Part shown: positions 1 through 8,625 of the stretch, piece after piece
Layout of the letters: each line of letters opens with the position of its first letter
Position numbering within the stretch: the first letter of the stretch is position 1
Origin: Neobacillus sp. Marseille-Q6967
GTDB lineage: Bacteria > Bacillota > Bacilli > Bacillales > Cytobacillaceae
Assembly: GCF_946151075.1 (NCBI RefSeq)
Contig: NZ_CAMGZB010000001.1
Location: forward strand, 1,974,001 to 2,038,000
DNA length: 64,000 nt
Direction: 5' to 3'
Program-made: the position numbers and the translations under genes
The notes under the pieces: model-generated
What the model was told of the DNA's origin: nothing
The model's input: only the letters and a program-made list of their open reading frames with translations
Databases searched by the model: none

Positions 1-47
1 TTATCAACTTAAAGAGCCAATTGGAAAATAAAGTGATGCAAATTTCG

Positions 48-78
48 ACATACAAATGCTATAATTTCATTTGTATGT
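48..78 (+). promoter_or_regulatory. Candidate -10 box inside a perfect inverted repeat
   Basis: An 11-bp perfect inverted repeat (ACATACAAATG at 48-58, CATTTGTATGT at 68-78) encloses a consensus TATAAT (60-65). It lies about 85 bp upstream of the acyltransferase start. The overlap of a palindrome with a -10 element would suit a repressor operator. No convincing -35 was found, so promoter function is inferred only. Confidence 0.4.
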
Positions 79-163
79 ATTAAAAAGGGCATGAATGTAG
101 TAAACAATTGAACCTTATATAGTAGTTGAGCAAACAATAATCTTGATGAAAAGGTGATGCTGA

Positions 164-1237
164 ATGTTGTTTAGTGGTAAAAGTGTAGATCAATGCATCG
201 ATTCAAGGAAAAACAATCTCGATATAATCAGATTTATCGCTGCAACGTTGGTCCTTTATTCTCATGCATTTCCACTAAGTTTAGGAAATAATATGTCTGA
301 ACCATTTGGCCATATCACCAAAGGTGACATGACATTTGGGGAACTTGCTGTAAGTATTTTTTTTGTTATCAGTGGTTTTCTTATTACTCAAAGTTTCGAC
401 CGCTCCAAGGATTTGATCTATTATGCCAAAGCAAGGATTTTACGGATTTTCCCCGGATTAATATTTTGTGTCCTTCTGTCTGTCTTTTTATTAGGGCCAA
501 TCTTTACAGATTTAAGTTTAGCCGAGTATCTTAAGAATCGTGAAACGTATGATTATTTTAAAACGATTACCCTTTATTGGCTTCAGTTTGACCTTCCGGG
601 TGTTTTTCAATCCAATATTTGGCCAGGAGCGGTTAATGGCTCCCTTTGGACCTTATGGTTTGAATTTTTCTTTTATATAGTAGTTGCCGTTCTAGGAGTT
701 ACTAGATTACTAGATAAACGTATTGTCTTGGTTGGCTTTATCTTAAGTACGATCCTTTTCTATTTGGGAAAAGGAGGATTCTACACTGATTTATTCCGAT
801 ATTTTAGTGCTGGTATGGTATTTTATCTTTTTAGAAAACAGATTCGATTGAATGGATGGTTAGCATTACTTTCCTTTGCTGCTTTAATTTTAACTATTCG
901 TACAGGGTATTTTAATTATTCACTTTCCATCTTTGGAACCTATTTAATTTTTTATATAGCATTTGAGACACGATTAAAGCTGCATAACTTTGGGAAATAC
1001 GGAGATTTTTCATATGGTATTTATATCTATGCCTTCCCAATTCAGCAAGTTATGACCTATATTTTTAATAATCAATTGTCTCCAACCCAAAACTTTTTAT
1101 TATCATTCCCAGTTACACTAATGTTTGCAATTTTTTCTTGGTATTTTATTGAAAAAAGAGCTTTAAAATATAAAAATCAGTCATTTAAGAGAAAAGTTTA
1201 TGTAGAAAATCAATTTAATACAAAAGCTAATATGTAA
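164..1237 (+). CDS. Membrane acyltransferase, acyltransferase-3 (OafA/YrhL) family
   Basis: A 357-residue polytopic membrane protein of the acyltransferase-3 family, which transfers acyl groups such as acetyl onto extracytoplasmic sugars. The N-terminus carries the family hallmark R-F-I-A-A followed by a buried histidine (LVLYSHAFP, about residues 28-36). A second conserved stretch, SLWTLWFEFFFY, sits near residue 160, and roughly ten hydrophobic segments follow. The C-terminal tail is short and basic. An AAAGGTGATG ribosome site precedes the ATG. It lies directly upstream of a polymerase and a glycosyltransferase, so decoration of a surface polysaccharide is the likely role. The exact substrate cannot be told. 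Confidence 0.85.
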   Translation: MLFSGKSVDQCIDSRKNNLDIIRFIAATLVLYSHAFPLSLGNNMSEPFGHITKGDMTFGELAVSIFFVISGFLITQSFDRSKDLIYYAKARILRIFPGLIFCVLLSVFLLGPIFTDLSLAEYLKNRETYDYFKTITLYWLQFDLPGVFQSNIWPGAVNGSLWTLWFEFFFYIVVAVLGVTRLLDKRIVLVGFILSTILFYLGKGGFYTDLFRYFSAGMVFYLFRKQIRLNGWLALLSFAALILTIRTGYFNYSLSIFGTYLIFYIAFETRLKLHNFGKYGDFSYGIYIYAFPIQQVMTYIFNNQLSPTQNFLLSFPVTLMFAIFSWYFIEKRALKYKNQSFKRKVYVENQFNTKANM

Positions 1238-1282
1238 TTATACTGCTTTAAAGGTGTGTATTGTAATAGGAGAGATATAATT

Positions 1283-2635
1283 ATGAATAGATTTGAAAAA
1301 ATATTGCTGACGGTTTTTTTCGTTGAGTTATTTGTTGGCGGGGGCGGAAGGCTGATTGATTTTGGTTTTCTGTCTATTCGCCAAGTCTTATTTATACTTT
1401 TAATTCTTACCCTTATTTTTAGAATCATAAAACAGAAGGCTTTTCTTGATAAAGAGATCAATACTTTTTTTCGATTTAATCCGTTGACAATAGGCGTATA
1501 TGGATTATTAATCTGGTTTGTAGTGAGTGCAGCTATAGGCTTCGTAAATGGTCATCCTCTTTCCATTATCGTAATGGACTTTTTTAGGGTGTCGTTTTTC
1601 TTAGTGTATTTCCCGTTAGCTTATTATATTTCTGATCAAAGATTTTCTAAGCAACGGATTATTACAATATTAAAATATAGTGCGTTGGCAGTAGCAATTT
1701 TTACGATAGTGGTTTCATTACTTGGTAAAACGGTATTTAGTGCAAATTTTGGTCCGTTTTATCTTTTTATGAATTCGATTATGAATGACGATTTATTTTT
1801 TAGACCAAGTAATAGTGTCTTCTATAAAAGCCATTTATTTGTCTTAATCGCACTAATTATTGCCCTTAATGAAATTCTTAATAAAAAATATTCGAAACTG
1901 AATGCAGCGCTTATTGTATTAGGCACGGTGTCTGTACTTTGGTCTGAAACAAGAGGGTTCCTTATCGCTTTATTAGCAAGCTTGCTTATGATTATCTTCC
2001 TTGATGCAAAAGTAGTTACCGACGTTTATAGAAGGTTTTCAGAAAAATTTAAAGTCTTATTTGAATCTAGATGGTTCCTAAAAAAGGCAAGTACTCTTTT
2101 GGTCATTATGATTCTTATCCCATTCCTATACAAATACATGACGATAGAAAGATTTGAGCAAGAGGTAGTCGTTGAGGATCCATCTATTCAAGATGAAAGT
2201 GATTCAGCCAAGGAAACCGAAATTAACGATACAAGTGTAAACTCAAGACTAGAATTTATGGTTGATTCAAAAAGAATTCTTATGGAAAGCCCGGTTCATT
2301 TTATTTTCGGGACAGGCTATGGTACAGAAATTGCTGACAGACTTGACGGGATAGAGATGAGTTTTCTCGATATCCTGGTGGAGCAGGGCTTTATTGGATT
2401 AGCCATATGGTTATACCTATGCTTACTAGTTTTTTATAATTATTACAAGGGATACAAAAAAGGGAGAAAGCCTGGTACTTTGGAAATTTCCTTAATGGCT
2501 GCATTTATTGGACTGATTTTGGTTACCAATATTAATCCGTTTATTAACAATCCAATAGGAATTAGCATTTTTCTCGTTATCTTAATCTTTTCACAAAACT
2601 GGAAAGACACTGCGTTAAACGGGGAGTTAAAATGA
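1283..2635 (+). CDS. O-antigen ligase/polymerase-like (Wzy/WaaL) membrane protein
   Basis: About 450 residues with around ten to twelve hydrophobic helices, typical of the O-antigen ligase/polymerase superfamily. A central ETRGF motif and a long extracytoplasmic loop (near residues 290-370, acidic, containing GTGYGTE and SFLDILVEQGFIGL) match the Wzy_C pattern, where an arginine-rich loop binds the polymer substrate. I chose the ATG at 1283 because AGGAGAG lies just upstream; a start at 1256 in the same frame has no such site. Its stop overlaps the next start (ATGA), showing an operon with the glycosyltransferase. Likely role: polymerising a capsule or wall polysaccharide. Confidence 0.75.
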   Translation: MNRFEKILLTVFFVELFVGGGGRLIDFGFLSIRQVLFILLILTLIFRIIKQKAFLDKEINTFFRFNPLTIGVYGLLIWFVVSAAIGFVNGHPLSIIVMDFFRVSFFLVYFPLAYYISDQRFSKQRIITILKYSALAVAIFTIVVSLLGKTVFSANFGPFYLFMNSIMNDDLFFRPSNSVFYKSHLFVLIALIIALNEILNKKYSKLNAALIVLGTVSVLWSETRGFLIALLASLLMIIFLDAKVVTDVYRRFSEKFKVLFESRWFLKKASTLLVIMILIPFLYKYMTIERFEQEVVVEDPSIQDESDSAKETEINDTSVNSRLEFMVDSKRILMESPVHFIFGTGYGTEIADRLDGIEMSFLDILVEQGFIGLAIWLYLCLLVFYNYYKGYKKGRKPGTLEISLMAAFIGLILVTNINPFINNPIGISIFLVILIFSQNWKDTALNGELK

Positions 2636-3468
2636 AAAAAACAATTGTCATTGTGTTGTATAAACAACTAGTTGAAGAGAGTAAAACATTTAAAACCCTA
2701 AAAGAAACACTGTTTTCCAGAGATGAGTATTTTAAGAATGTAGAAATTATTTTGTATGATAACAGCCCTGATGAGCAGGAGTTTAATACCTTCCCTTATA
2801 AAAATATAACCATTAAGTATAAGCATGATAAGCGTAATCTTGGGATTGCAGCAGCCTATAACTACGCTTGGTCAATGGCAAAAGCTAATAAGAGTGAATG
2901 GCTCATTCTTTTTGATCATGATACTGAGGTCACATATGATTATATAAAGCAAATGTTGGATCTAAATGGAGTAGATGAAAGTATTGCAGCAATCGTTCCG
3001 AAAATCAATAGTGAAAATCAAATGATTTCACCCGTTTACAGCCATACTTTGAGACCTCTTCAGGCGGAAAGGCCGAAAGAAGGTATACAGGATCAGCCAA
3101 TTATGGCAATTAATTCAGGGGCTATGATCCGGGTATCGTTCCTCAATCAAATAAATGGATTTAATACAGACTTTTCTCTCGATTACTTGGATCATTGGTT
3201 GTTTTATGAAATCTATGAGAATGGCTATAAAGTTTTGGTGCTGAATGTTTCTCTGGAACATGAATTATCGGTCATGGATTACAGCAGGGTTTCTCTAGAC
3301 CGATATAAAAGTATTGTTGATTCCGAAATGAATTATTACAGGAATTATAAAAAAGATTTATACACTGCATACCGGATACAGCTAATGAAACGCTTGTTAA
3401 AACAAGTTCTGACGGTAAAAAACAAGAAAATTGCGGTGTACACCCTAAGCAGGTTGTTTTCACGGTGA
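2632..3468 (+). CDS. Family 2 glycosyltransferase
   Basis: A 278-residue cytoplasmic GT-A enzyme of rhamnosyltransferase type. It has the nucleotide-binding N-terminal strand (TIVIVLYKQ), YDNSPD near residue 42, NLGIAAAYN near 80, and a DHD metal-binding motif (ILFDHDTE, about residue 100). MAINSGAMIR and the later LDHWLFYEI region match acceptor-site motifs of the family. It overlaps the upstream polymerase by four bases. Adjacency to the dTDP-rhamnose genes suggests rhamnose as donor sugar, but that is an inference. Confidence 0.85.
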   Translation: MKKTIVIVLYKQLVEESKTFKTLKETLFSRDEYFKNVEIILYDNSPDEQEFNTFPYKNITIKYKHDKRNLGIAAAYNYAWSMAKANKSEWLILFDHDTEVTYDYIKQMLDLNGVDESIAAIVPKINSENQMISPVYSHTLRPLQAERPKEGIQDQPIMAINSGAMIRVSFLNQINGFNTDFSLDYLDHWLFYEIYENGYKVLVLNVSLEHELSVMDYSRVSLDRYKSIVDSEMNYYRNYKKDLYTAYRIQLMKRLLKQVLTVKNKKIAVYTLSRLFSR

Positions 3469-3489
3469 TTTTGAACCCATTTCTAAGGT

Positions 3490-3519
3490 GACCTCTTTTG
3501 CAACAAAGAGGTCCTTTTC
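3490..3519 (+). terminator. Intrinsic terminator after glycosyltransferase
   Basis: GACCTCTTT and AAAGAGGTC form a 9-bp stem around TGCAAC, followed by CTTTTCT. It ends the acyltransferase-polymerase-glycosyltransferase operon. Confidence 0.8.
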
Positions 3520-3624
3520 TAATGTAATGGGATCATCTGCAACATAAATTCACGTATTTTCGGGAATATTTTAAGAAACAACTTTACGGATAAGTTAATT
3601 TTTAATTACAATTTTTGTTTTGGT

Positions 3625-3654
3625 TTGTCAATTTGTATGTACCTTCTTTATAAT
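3625..3654 (+). promoter_or_regulatory. Sigma-A promoter of the rml operon
   Basis: TTGTCA (3625-3630) and TATAAT (3649-3654) are separated by 18 bp and lie about 55 bp before rmlA. This is a near-consensus housekeeping promoter. Confidence 0.7.
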
Positions 3655-3711
3655 GGGTAAGGGAGTTCATGACGATATTTGTAGAAAAATATAAAAAAGG
3701 AGTTGTTATGA

Positions 3712-4584
3712 ATGAAAGGTATTATTCTTGCAGGAGGAAGCGGCACGAGGCTTTATCCTTTAACTAAAGTAGTTTCAAAACAGCTTTTACCTGTTTATGA
3801 TAAACCTATGATTTATTATCCGCTATCTGTATTAATGCTGGCAGGGATTAAAGATATCCTTATTATTTCCACACCTGAAGATATTGGCAGATTTGAGCAA
3901 ATTTTGGGTGACGGATCTGATTTGGGAATGAACTTTACATATAAAATCCAGCCTCATCCAGGTGGTTTAGCCCAAGCTTTCATTTTAGGCGATGAGTTTA
4001 TAGGTGATGACAATGTTGCCCTTGTTCTTGGGGATAACATCTTTTATGGACATGGTTTAACAGAACTATTAAAGAAAGCGGCAGCCCGGGAAACAGGTGC
4101 AACCGTATTTGGTTACTATGTTAATGACCCAGAACGTTTCGGGGTTGTTGAATTTGATGAAAATGGAATGGCTGTGTCAATTGAAGAAAAGCCAGAAGTT
4201 CCGAAATCCAATTACGCTGTTACAGGTCTTTATTTTTATGATAATCGTGTGGTAGATATTGCAAAAAATATTAAGCCATCACCGCGTGGTGAATTAGAAA
4301 TAACAGATGTTAATAAAGCTTATCTTGAAATGGGTGAATTAAACGTTGAACTGCTTGGCCGGGGTTATGCATGGTTAGATACTGGTACTCATGCATCTCT
4401 ATTAGAAGCATCCCAGTTCATTGAAACAGTAGAAAAGAGACAGACATTAAAAATTGCCTGCCTTGAAGAGATCGCCTATAAAATGGGCTATATTACAAAA
4501 GAAAAGCTGTTAGAGCTTGCGGAACCATTAAAGAAAAACCAGTATGGTGAATATTTAATAAAAATTGCTGGCCAAGGTAAGTAA
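3712..4584 (+). CDS. rmlA: Glucose-1-phosphate thymidylyltransferase RmlA
   Basis: First enzyme of dTDP-L-rhamnose synthesis: glucose-1-phosphate plus dTTP gives dTDP-glucose and pyrophosphate. The 290-residue length is typical. The N-terminal signature [11 protein letters not shown] followed by [12 protein letters not shown] binds the nucleotide; [10 protein letters not shown] carries the metal-binding aspartate near residue 110; the C-terminal region [10 protein letters not shown] is conserved. AAAAGGAG precedes the start; an ATG four bases upstream is out of frame. It leads a four-gene operon ordered A-C-B-D, transcribed from the promoter at 3625. Confidence 0.96.
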   Translation: MKGIILAGGSGTRLYPLTKVVSKQLLPVYDKPMIYYPLSVLMLAGIKDILIISTPEDIGRFEQILGDGSDLGMNFTYKIQPHPGGLAQAFILGDEFIGDDNVALVLGDNIFYGHGLTELLKKAAARETGATVFGYYVNDPERFGVVEFDENGMAVSIEEKPEVPKSNYAVTGLYFYDNRVVDIAKNIKPSPRGELEITDVNKAYLEMGELNVELLGRGYAWLDTGTHASLLEASQFIETVEKRQTLKIACLEEIAYKMGYITKEKLLELAEPLKKNQYGEYLIKIAGQGK

Positions 4585-4605
4585 TCCTTAAGTGAGGTTA
4601 AAAAC

Positions 4606-5166
4606 ATGTATGTAATCGAAACAAAATTATCAGGTGTTAAAATATTAGAACCGAAGGTTTTTGGTGATCACCGCGGTTATTTTATGGAAAGCTACAATAA
4701 ACAATTGTTTGAATCTTTAGGGTTGAATTTTGATTTTATACAAGATAATCAATCCCTTTCTGCACCAGTGGGAACATTGCGCGGCCTACATTTTCAATTA
4801 AATCCAAAGGCGCAAACAAAGCTCGTTCGCTGCATTACTGGAGCGATTTATGATGTGGCAGTTGACATCCGTCAAGGCTCACCTACATATGGCCAATGGG
4901 TGGGTGTAATTTTAAGTGAGCATAATAAGCGCCAGCTTTTAGTGCCAAAAGGCTTTGCTCATGGTTTTTGCACATTAGTACCTGATACGACTGTAGCATA
5001 TAAGGTAGACGAATATTATTCACCTGAGCATGACGGCGGTATTCTTTGGAATGATCCTGATTTGGGTATTGACTGGCCTGCAGCAAATCCAATTCTTTCA
5101 GAAAAAGATGCAATTCAACCAAGACTAAGCGAAGCAACACACCTAAATTTTGTGTTTGAAAAGTAG
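4606..5166 (+). CDS. rmlC: dTDP-4-dehydrorhamnose 3,5-epimerase RmlC
   Basis: Third step of dTDP-rhamnose synthesis, epimerising C3 and C5 of the 4-keto sugar. The 186-residue cupin has the catalytic histidine in GTLRGLHFQ (about residue 64), the FDFIQDNQSLS substrate segment and the conserved LVPKGFAHGF and TVAYKVDEYYSPEHDGGI strands. Twenty-one bases separate it from rmlA and eight from rmlB, consistent with one transcript. Confidence 0.96.
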   Translation: MYVIETKLSGVKILEPKVFGDHRGYFMESYNKQLFESLGLNFDFIQDNQSLSAPVGTLRGLHFQLNPKAQTKLVRCITGAIYDVAVDIRQGSPTYGQWVGVILSEHNKRQLLVPKGFAHGFCTLVPDTTVAYKVDEYYSPEHDGGILWNDPDLGIDWPAANPILSEKDAIQPRLSEATHLNFVFEK

Positions 5167-5174
5167 GAGGAAAA

Positions 5175-6200
5175 ATGATGAAATTATTAATCACAGGCGG
5201 TGCTGGTTTTATTGGCAGCAATTTTGTCCGCTATATGGTCAATAAATATCCAAATTATCAAATTGTGAACCTTGATTTATTAACGTACGCAGGAAACCTT
5301 GAAAACTTAAAGGACATTGAGAATGAACCAAATTATAAGTTTGTCCGCGGAGATATTGCAGACCGTGACTTTATCCAAAGGCTGTTTGAAGAAGAGAAAT
5401 TTGATTATGTCTTAAACTTTGCAGCTGAATCTCACGTAGACCGCAGTATCACAGACCCTGGAATCTTTGTGCAAACAAATATCCAAGGAACATTAGCATT
5501 GTTGGATGCGGCCAAAACATTTGGCGTAACCAAATACCTGCAGGTTTCAACAGATGAAGTGTATGGAACTTTGGGGGAAACAGGCTACTTTACTGAGGAA
5601 ACTCCATTAGCAGCTAACAGTCCTTATAGTGCAAGTAAAGCTGGAGCTGACTTGCTTGTTCGCGCCTATCATGAAACTTTCGGGCTGCCTGTCAATATTA
5701 CACGCTGCTCAAATAACTATGGGCCGTATCATTTCCCTGAAAAGCTGATTCCATTAATGATTATTAATGCTTTACATGATAAAGAACTTCCGATCTATGG
5801 AGATGGTTTAAATATCCGTGATTGGCTTCATGTTGAAGATCATTGCCAGGCAATCGACCTTGTCCTTCATAAAGGACGTAATGGAGAAGTTTACAACGTT
5901 GGCGGTAATAATGAAAGAACCAATATCGAAATCGTTAAAACGATTTTAAAACATTTAAACAAGCCGGAATCATTAATGAAGTTTGTGAAAGACCGTCCGG
6001 GGCATGACCGCCGCTACGCAATTGATGCAACCAAGCTTCGTACAGAGCTTGGCTGGTCACCTAAATATAACTTTGATACTGGTATTGAACAAACGATTAA
6101 CTGGTATCTAAATAACCGTGAATGGTGGGAAAACATCATTTCAGGTGAATATCAGGAATATGTGAAATCCCAGTATGGTGACAGATTAGGAGTAGAGTAA
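5175..6200 (+). CDS. rmlB: dTDP-glucose 4,6-dehydratase RmlB
   Basis: Second step of the pathway: NAD-dependent conversion of dTDP-glucose to dTDP-4-keto-6-deoxyglucose. This extended short-chain dehydrogenase of 341 residues shows the Rossmann motif GGAGFIGSNF at the N-terminus, STDEVYG carrying the catalytic Thr-Asp-Glu, and the YxxxK pair in PYSASKAGAD. AGGAGG precedes a double ATG (5175/5178), so the start could be either. The stop overlaps the rmlD start. Confidence 0.97.
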   Translation: MMKLLITGGAGFIGSNFVRYMVNKYPNYQIVNLDLLTYAGNLENLKDIENEPNYKFVRGDIADRDFIQRLFEEEKFDYVLNFAAESHVDRSITDPGIFVQTNIQGTLALLDAAKTFGVTKYLQVSTDEVYGTLGETGYFTEETPLAANSPYSASKAGADLLVRAYHETFGLPVNITRCSNNYGPYHFPEKLIPLMIINALHDKELPIYGDGLNIRDWLHVEDHCQAIDLVLHKGRNGEVYNVGGNNERTNIEIVKTILKHLNKPESLMKFVKDRPGHDRRYAIDATKLRTELGWSPKYNFDTGIEQTINWYLNNREWWENIISGEYQEYVKSQYGDRLGVE

Positions 6201-7045
6201 TGAGAGTTGTTGTTACAGGTGCAGCCGGCCAACTAGGACAAGATGTTCTAAAAGAATTGAGCCGGAAAAACCATGAGGCTTTTGGAGCTGACCGCACTCA
6301 ATTAGATATTACGAATGAATCAAATGTTCAAGCATATATCAATGATGTTAAGCCGGATGTCATTCTTCACTGCGCTGCTTATACAAATGTTGATGCAGGG
6401 GAAGAAAATGAAGACATTGCTTATCAGGTAAATGCAGTTGGGACAGAAAACCTTGCTAAAGCAGCAAAGCAGGTTGGAGCAAAAGTGCTTTGTGTTAGTA
6501 CCGATTATGTTTTTGATGGAACCGGATCAGAACCATATGAGGTTGATGCTCCGACAAAGCCACTAGGTGCTTACGGCCGGACAAAGCTTGCTGGTGAACA
6601 GCTTTTACAAGAGAACTTAGAGCAATTTTTTATTGTTCGTACTGCATGGGTATTTGGTGTTCATGGCAATAATTTTGTTAAAACCATGCTCCGCCTTGGT
6701 GAAGAGCGTGGTGTAGTTGGTGTTGTTCATGATCAGGTTGGGTCCCCTACGTATACTGTAGATCTTGCCAAGTTTATGGTTGAATTAATGGAAACGAATA
6801 AATATGGGATATACCACGCGACTAACAGCGGAGTTTGTTCATGGTATGAGTTTGCTGTTGAAATCTTTAAGCAAGCCGGCTTAAATGTTAAAGTAAACCC
6901 ATTAACAACAGAACAATTCCCTCGTCCTGCGGCAAGACCTAAATATTCTGTCTTGAGTAAGAAAAAGATCGAGGAACAGGGATTAACACCATTGCGTGAT
7001 TGGAAAGCAGCACTTTCTGCCTACTTAGAGGAGAGCGGAAGATAG
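6200..7045 (+). CDS. rmlD: dTDP-4-dehydrorhamnose reductase RmlD
   Basis: Last step: NADPH-dependent reduction to dTDP-L-rhamnose. It has 281 residues with GAAGQLGQDV for cofactor binding, HCAAYTNVD, STDYVFDG and the catalytic YGRTKLAGE motif. TAATG couples it to rmlB. The finished sugar would feed the neighbouring glycosyltransferase and polymerase genes or those further left of the window. Confidence 0.96.
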   Translation: MRVVVTGAAGQLGQDVLKELSRKNHEAFGADRTQLDITNESNVQAYINDVKPDVILHCAAYTNVDAGEENEDIAYQVNAVGTENLAKAAKQVGAKVLCVSTDYVFDGTGSEPYEVDAPTKPLGAYGRTKLAGEQLLQENLEQFFIVRTAWVFGVHGNNFVKTMLRLGEERGVVGVVHDQVGSPTYTVDLAKFMVELMETNKYGIYHATNSGVCSWYEFAVEIFKQAGLNVKVNPLTTEQFPRPAARPKYSVLSKKKIEEQGLTPLRDWKAALSAYLEESGR

Positions 7046-7050
7046 GAATC

Positions 7051-7095
7051 GGGCTGACTTAGAAGGGAAACCTTTTGGGTCAGTCTTTATTTTTA
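7051..7095 (+). terminator. Terminator after rmlD
   Basis: GGGCTGACTTAGAAGG pairs with CCTTTTGGGTCAGTC (some G-T pairs), followed by a T-rich run. It closes the rml operon. Confidence 0.7.
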
Positions 7096-7441
7096 TTTAT
7101 TGATTTGAAACTTTCTTTTATAAAAATCGTCTATTTAAATGTGAGCATGTTTCGACGAAGTTAGAATAATTCTATGAAAATTTTGTCTATATTGTGAAAA
7201 AAATCTAGTGAAAAAGTATCCGCTTCCAATAGGGAAAAATCAGCTTCTTTTAAAAAAATCAATACTACCAAGGTCTCAGTAATTTTTACAATGGAAAATT
7301 CATGTAGAAATTCAGTATTTCATTCTACATTTTCATATGCTATAATCCACTAGGATAAGATAAAAAAATTAGACTAATTGTTTAATATAAACGCAAAAGG
7401 TAAACATCAAAAATATAAATGATACCTAATATGGAGGGCTT
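7096..7441. promoter_or_regulatory. AT-rich gap holding the presumed tagO promoter
   Basis: No gene is visible here. A TATAAT at 7341-7346 in the context TATGCTATAAT lies about 95 bp before the first tagO paralogue and is the best -10 candidate; its -35 is weak. The long leader between it and the start shows no convincing structure. Confidence 0.4.
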
Positions 7442-8518
7442 ATGCTTTATTTGACTCTAGCTATCTGTTTTTTTGCTTCAATACTCCTCACACCATTAGT
7501 AAAAAAACTAGCATTTAAAATTGGAGCAACTGACAAACCAAATCATAGAAAAGTACATTCGCGTATTATGCCTAGACTAGGCGGATTAGCTATATTTATT
7601 AGTTTTATCATTGGAACATTCATTATTCGTCCATCAGATGAGCCATTCTTCGGTGTTTATCACCTTCCAATTATTATTGGAAGTATAATAATCATTTTGA
7701 CAGGTATGCTCGATGATGTGAAGGAAATTTCACCGAAATTAAAATTAGCCGGCCAGGTTGTTGCAGCAGCTGTTATTGTCGTTTATGGCGATTTAAAGGT
7801 TGAGTTTATCAACCTGCCGTTTGGAGGCCAAATTGACTTTGGATACCTAAGTATTCCTTTAACGATGATTTGGATTATAGGTATCACCAATGCGATTAAT
7901 TTAATTGACGGATTAGATGGTCTAGCCGGTGGTGTATCATCGATTGCTTTATTTTCCATTGCGGGAATGTCGATGGTAATGGGGAATCAATATGTTACCA
8001 TTATGGCATTGATTGTTGCTGCGAGTACAGTTGGGTTTTTATTCTACAACTTTCATCCTGCAAAGATCTTTATGGGTGATACAGGGGCGCTGTTTCTAGG
8101 ATATATAATTGCTGTATTATCATTACTTGGATATAAAAACGTAGCTTTTATCTCACTGATTATACCTATTATAGTCCTTGGTGTACCTATATCTGATACT
8201 TTCTTTGCGATTATTCGCCGCCTTGTTAACAAGCAGCCATTATCTGCACCTGACAAATCACATCTGCATCATTGTTTATTAAAAGCTGGGTTTTCACATA
8301 GGCAAACCGTTCTTTTGATATATGCAATGGCTGCAGTATTTGGCTTAGTAGCATTCATCTTCTCACAAGCAACTGTTTGGGGTTCATTAATTGTTATATT
8401 GGCTCTTTTGATAACAATTGAATTGTTTGTGGAAAAAATTGGGCTTGTCCGCGAAGACTACCAGCCGTTGTTGAAGTTTATGAAAGGTCTAAAACCAATT
8501 AATTTAAAAAATCGATAA
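7442..8518 (+). CDS. tagO: Undecaprenyl-phosphate GlcNAc-1-phosphate transferase (TagO/WecA family), copy 1
   Basis: This 358-residue polytopic enzyme moves GlcNAc-1-phosphate from UDP-GlcNAc onto undecaprenyl phosphate, starting wall teichoic acid or other envelope glycans. Conserved cytoplasmic loops are present: ATDKPNHRKVH (about residue 29), MLDDVKE with the Asp pair near 97, NLIDGLDGLAGG near 155, FMGDTGALFLG near 205 and the HLHHCLL histidine motif near 275. About eleven hydrophobic helices are seen. GGAGGG precedes the ATG. A close paralogue follows in tandem, and a terminator lies between them. In B. subtilis tagO sits near yvyE, as here. Confidence 0.92.
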   Translation: MLYLTLAICFFASILLTPLVKKLAFKIGATDKPNHRKVHSRIMPRLGGLAIFISFIIGTFIIRPSDEPFFGVYHLPIIIGSIIIILTGMLDDVKEISPKLKLAGQVVAAAVIVVYGDLKVEFINLPFGGQIDFGYLSIPLTMIWIIGITNAINLIDGLDGLAGGVSSIALFSIAGMSMVMGNQYVTIMALIVAASTVGFLFYNFHPAKIFMGDTGALFLGYIIAVLSLLGYKNVAFISLIIPIIVLGVPISDTFFAIIRRLVNKQPLSAPDKSHLHHCLLKAGFSHRQTVLLIYAMAAVFGLVAFIFSQATVWGSLIVILALLITIELFVEKIGLVREDYQPLLKFMKGLKPINLKNR

Positions 8519-8524
8519 TTGTTA

Positions 8525-8552
8525 AAGCCTAAATTCATTTTAGGCTTTTTTT
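8525..8552 (+). terminator. Terminator between the two tagO paralogues
   Basis: AAGCCTAAA and TTTAGGCTT form the stem, followed by eight T. The two paralogues may therefore be separately controlled. Confidence 0.85.
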
Positions 8553-8625
8553 TCCGTTATTTAACTTTATTAAATGCGTTTTCAATTTAACATTAATGGA
8601 TAAGATACTATCGAGGAGGAATTTG

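Noticed and set aside
3600..3660. Shared TTGTATGT motif in the upstream regions of the acyltransferase, rmlA and prfB as a common operator
   Set aside because: Only three short AT-rich matches with differing placement relative to the -10; chance is adequate.
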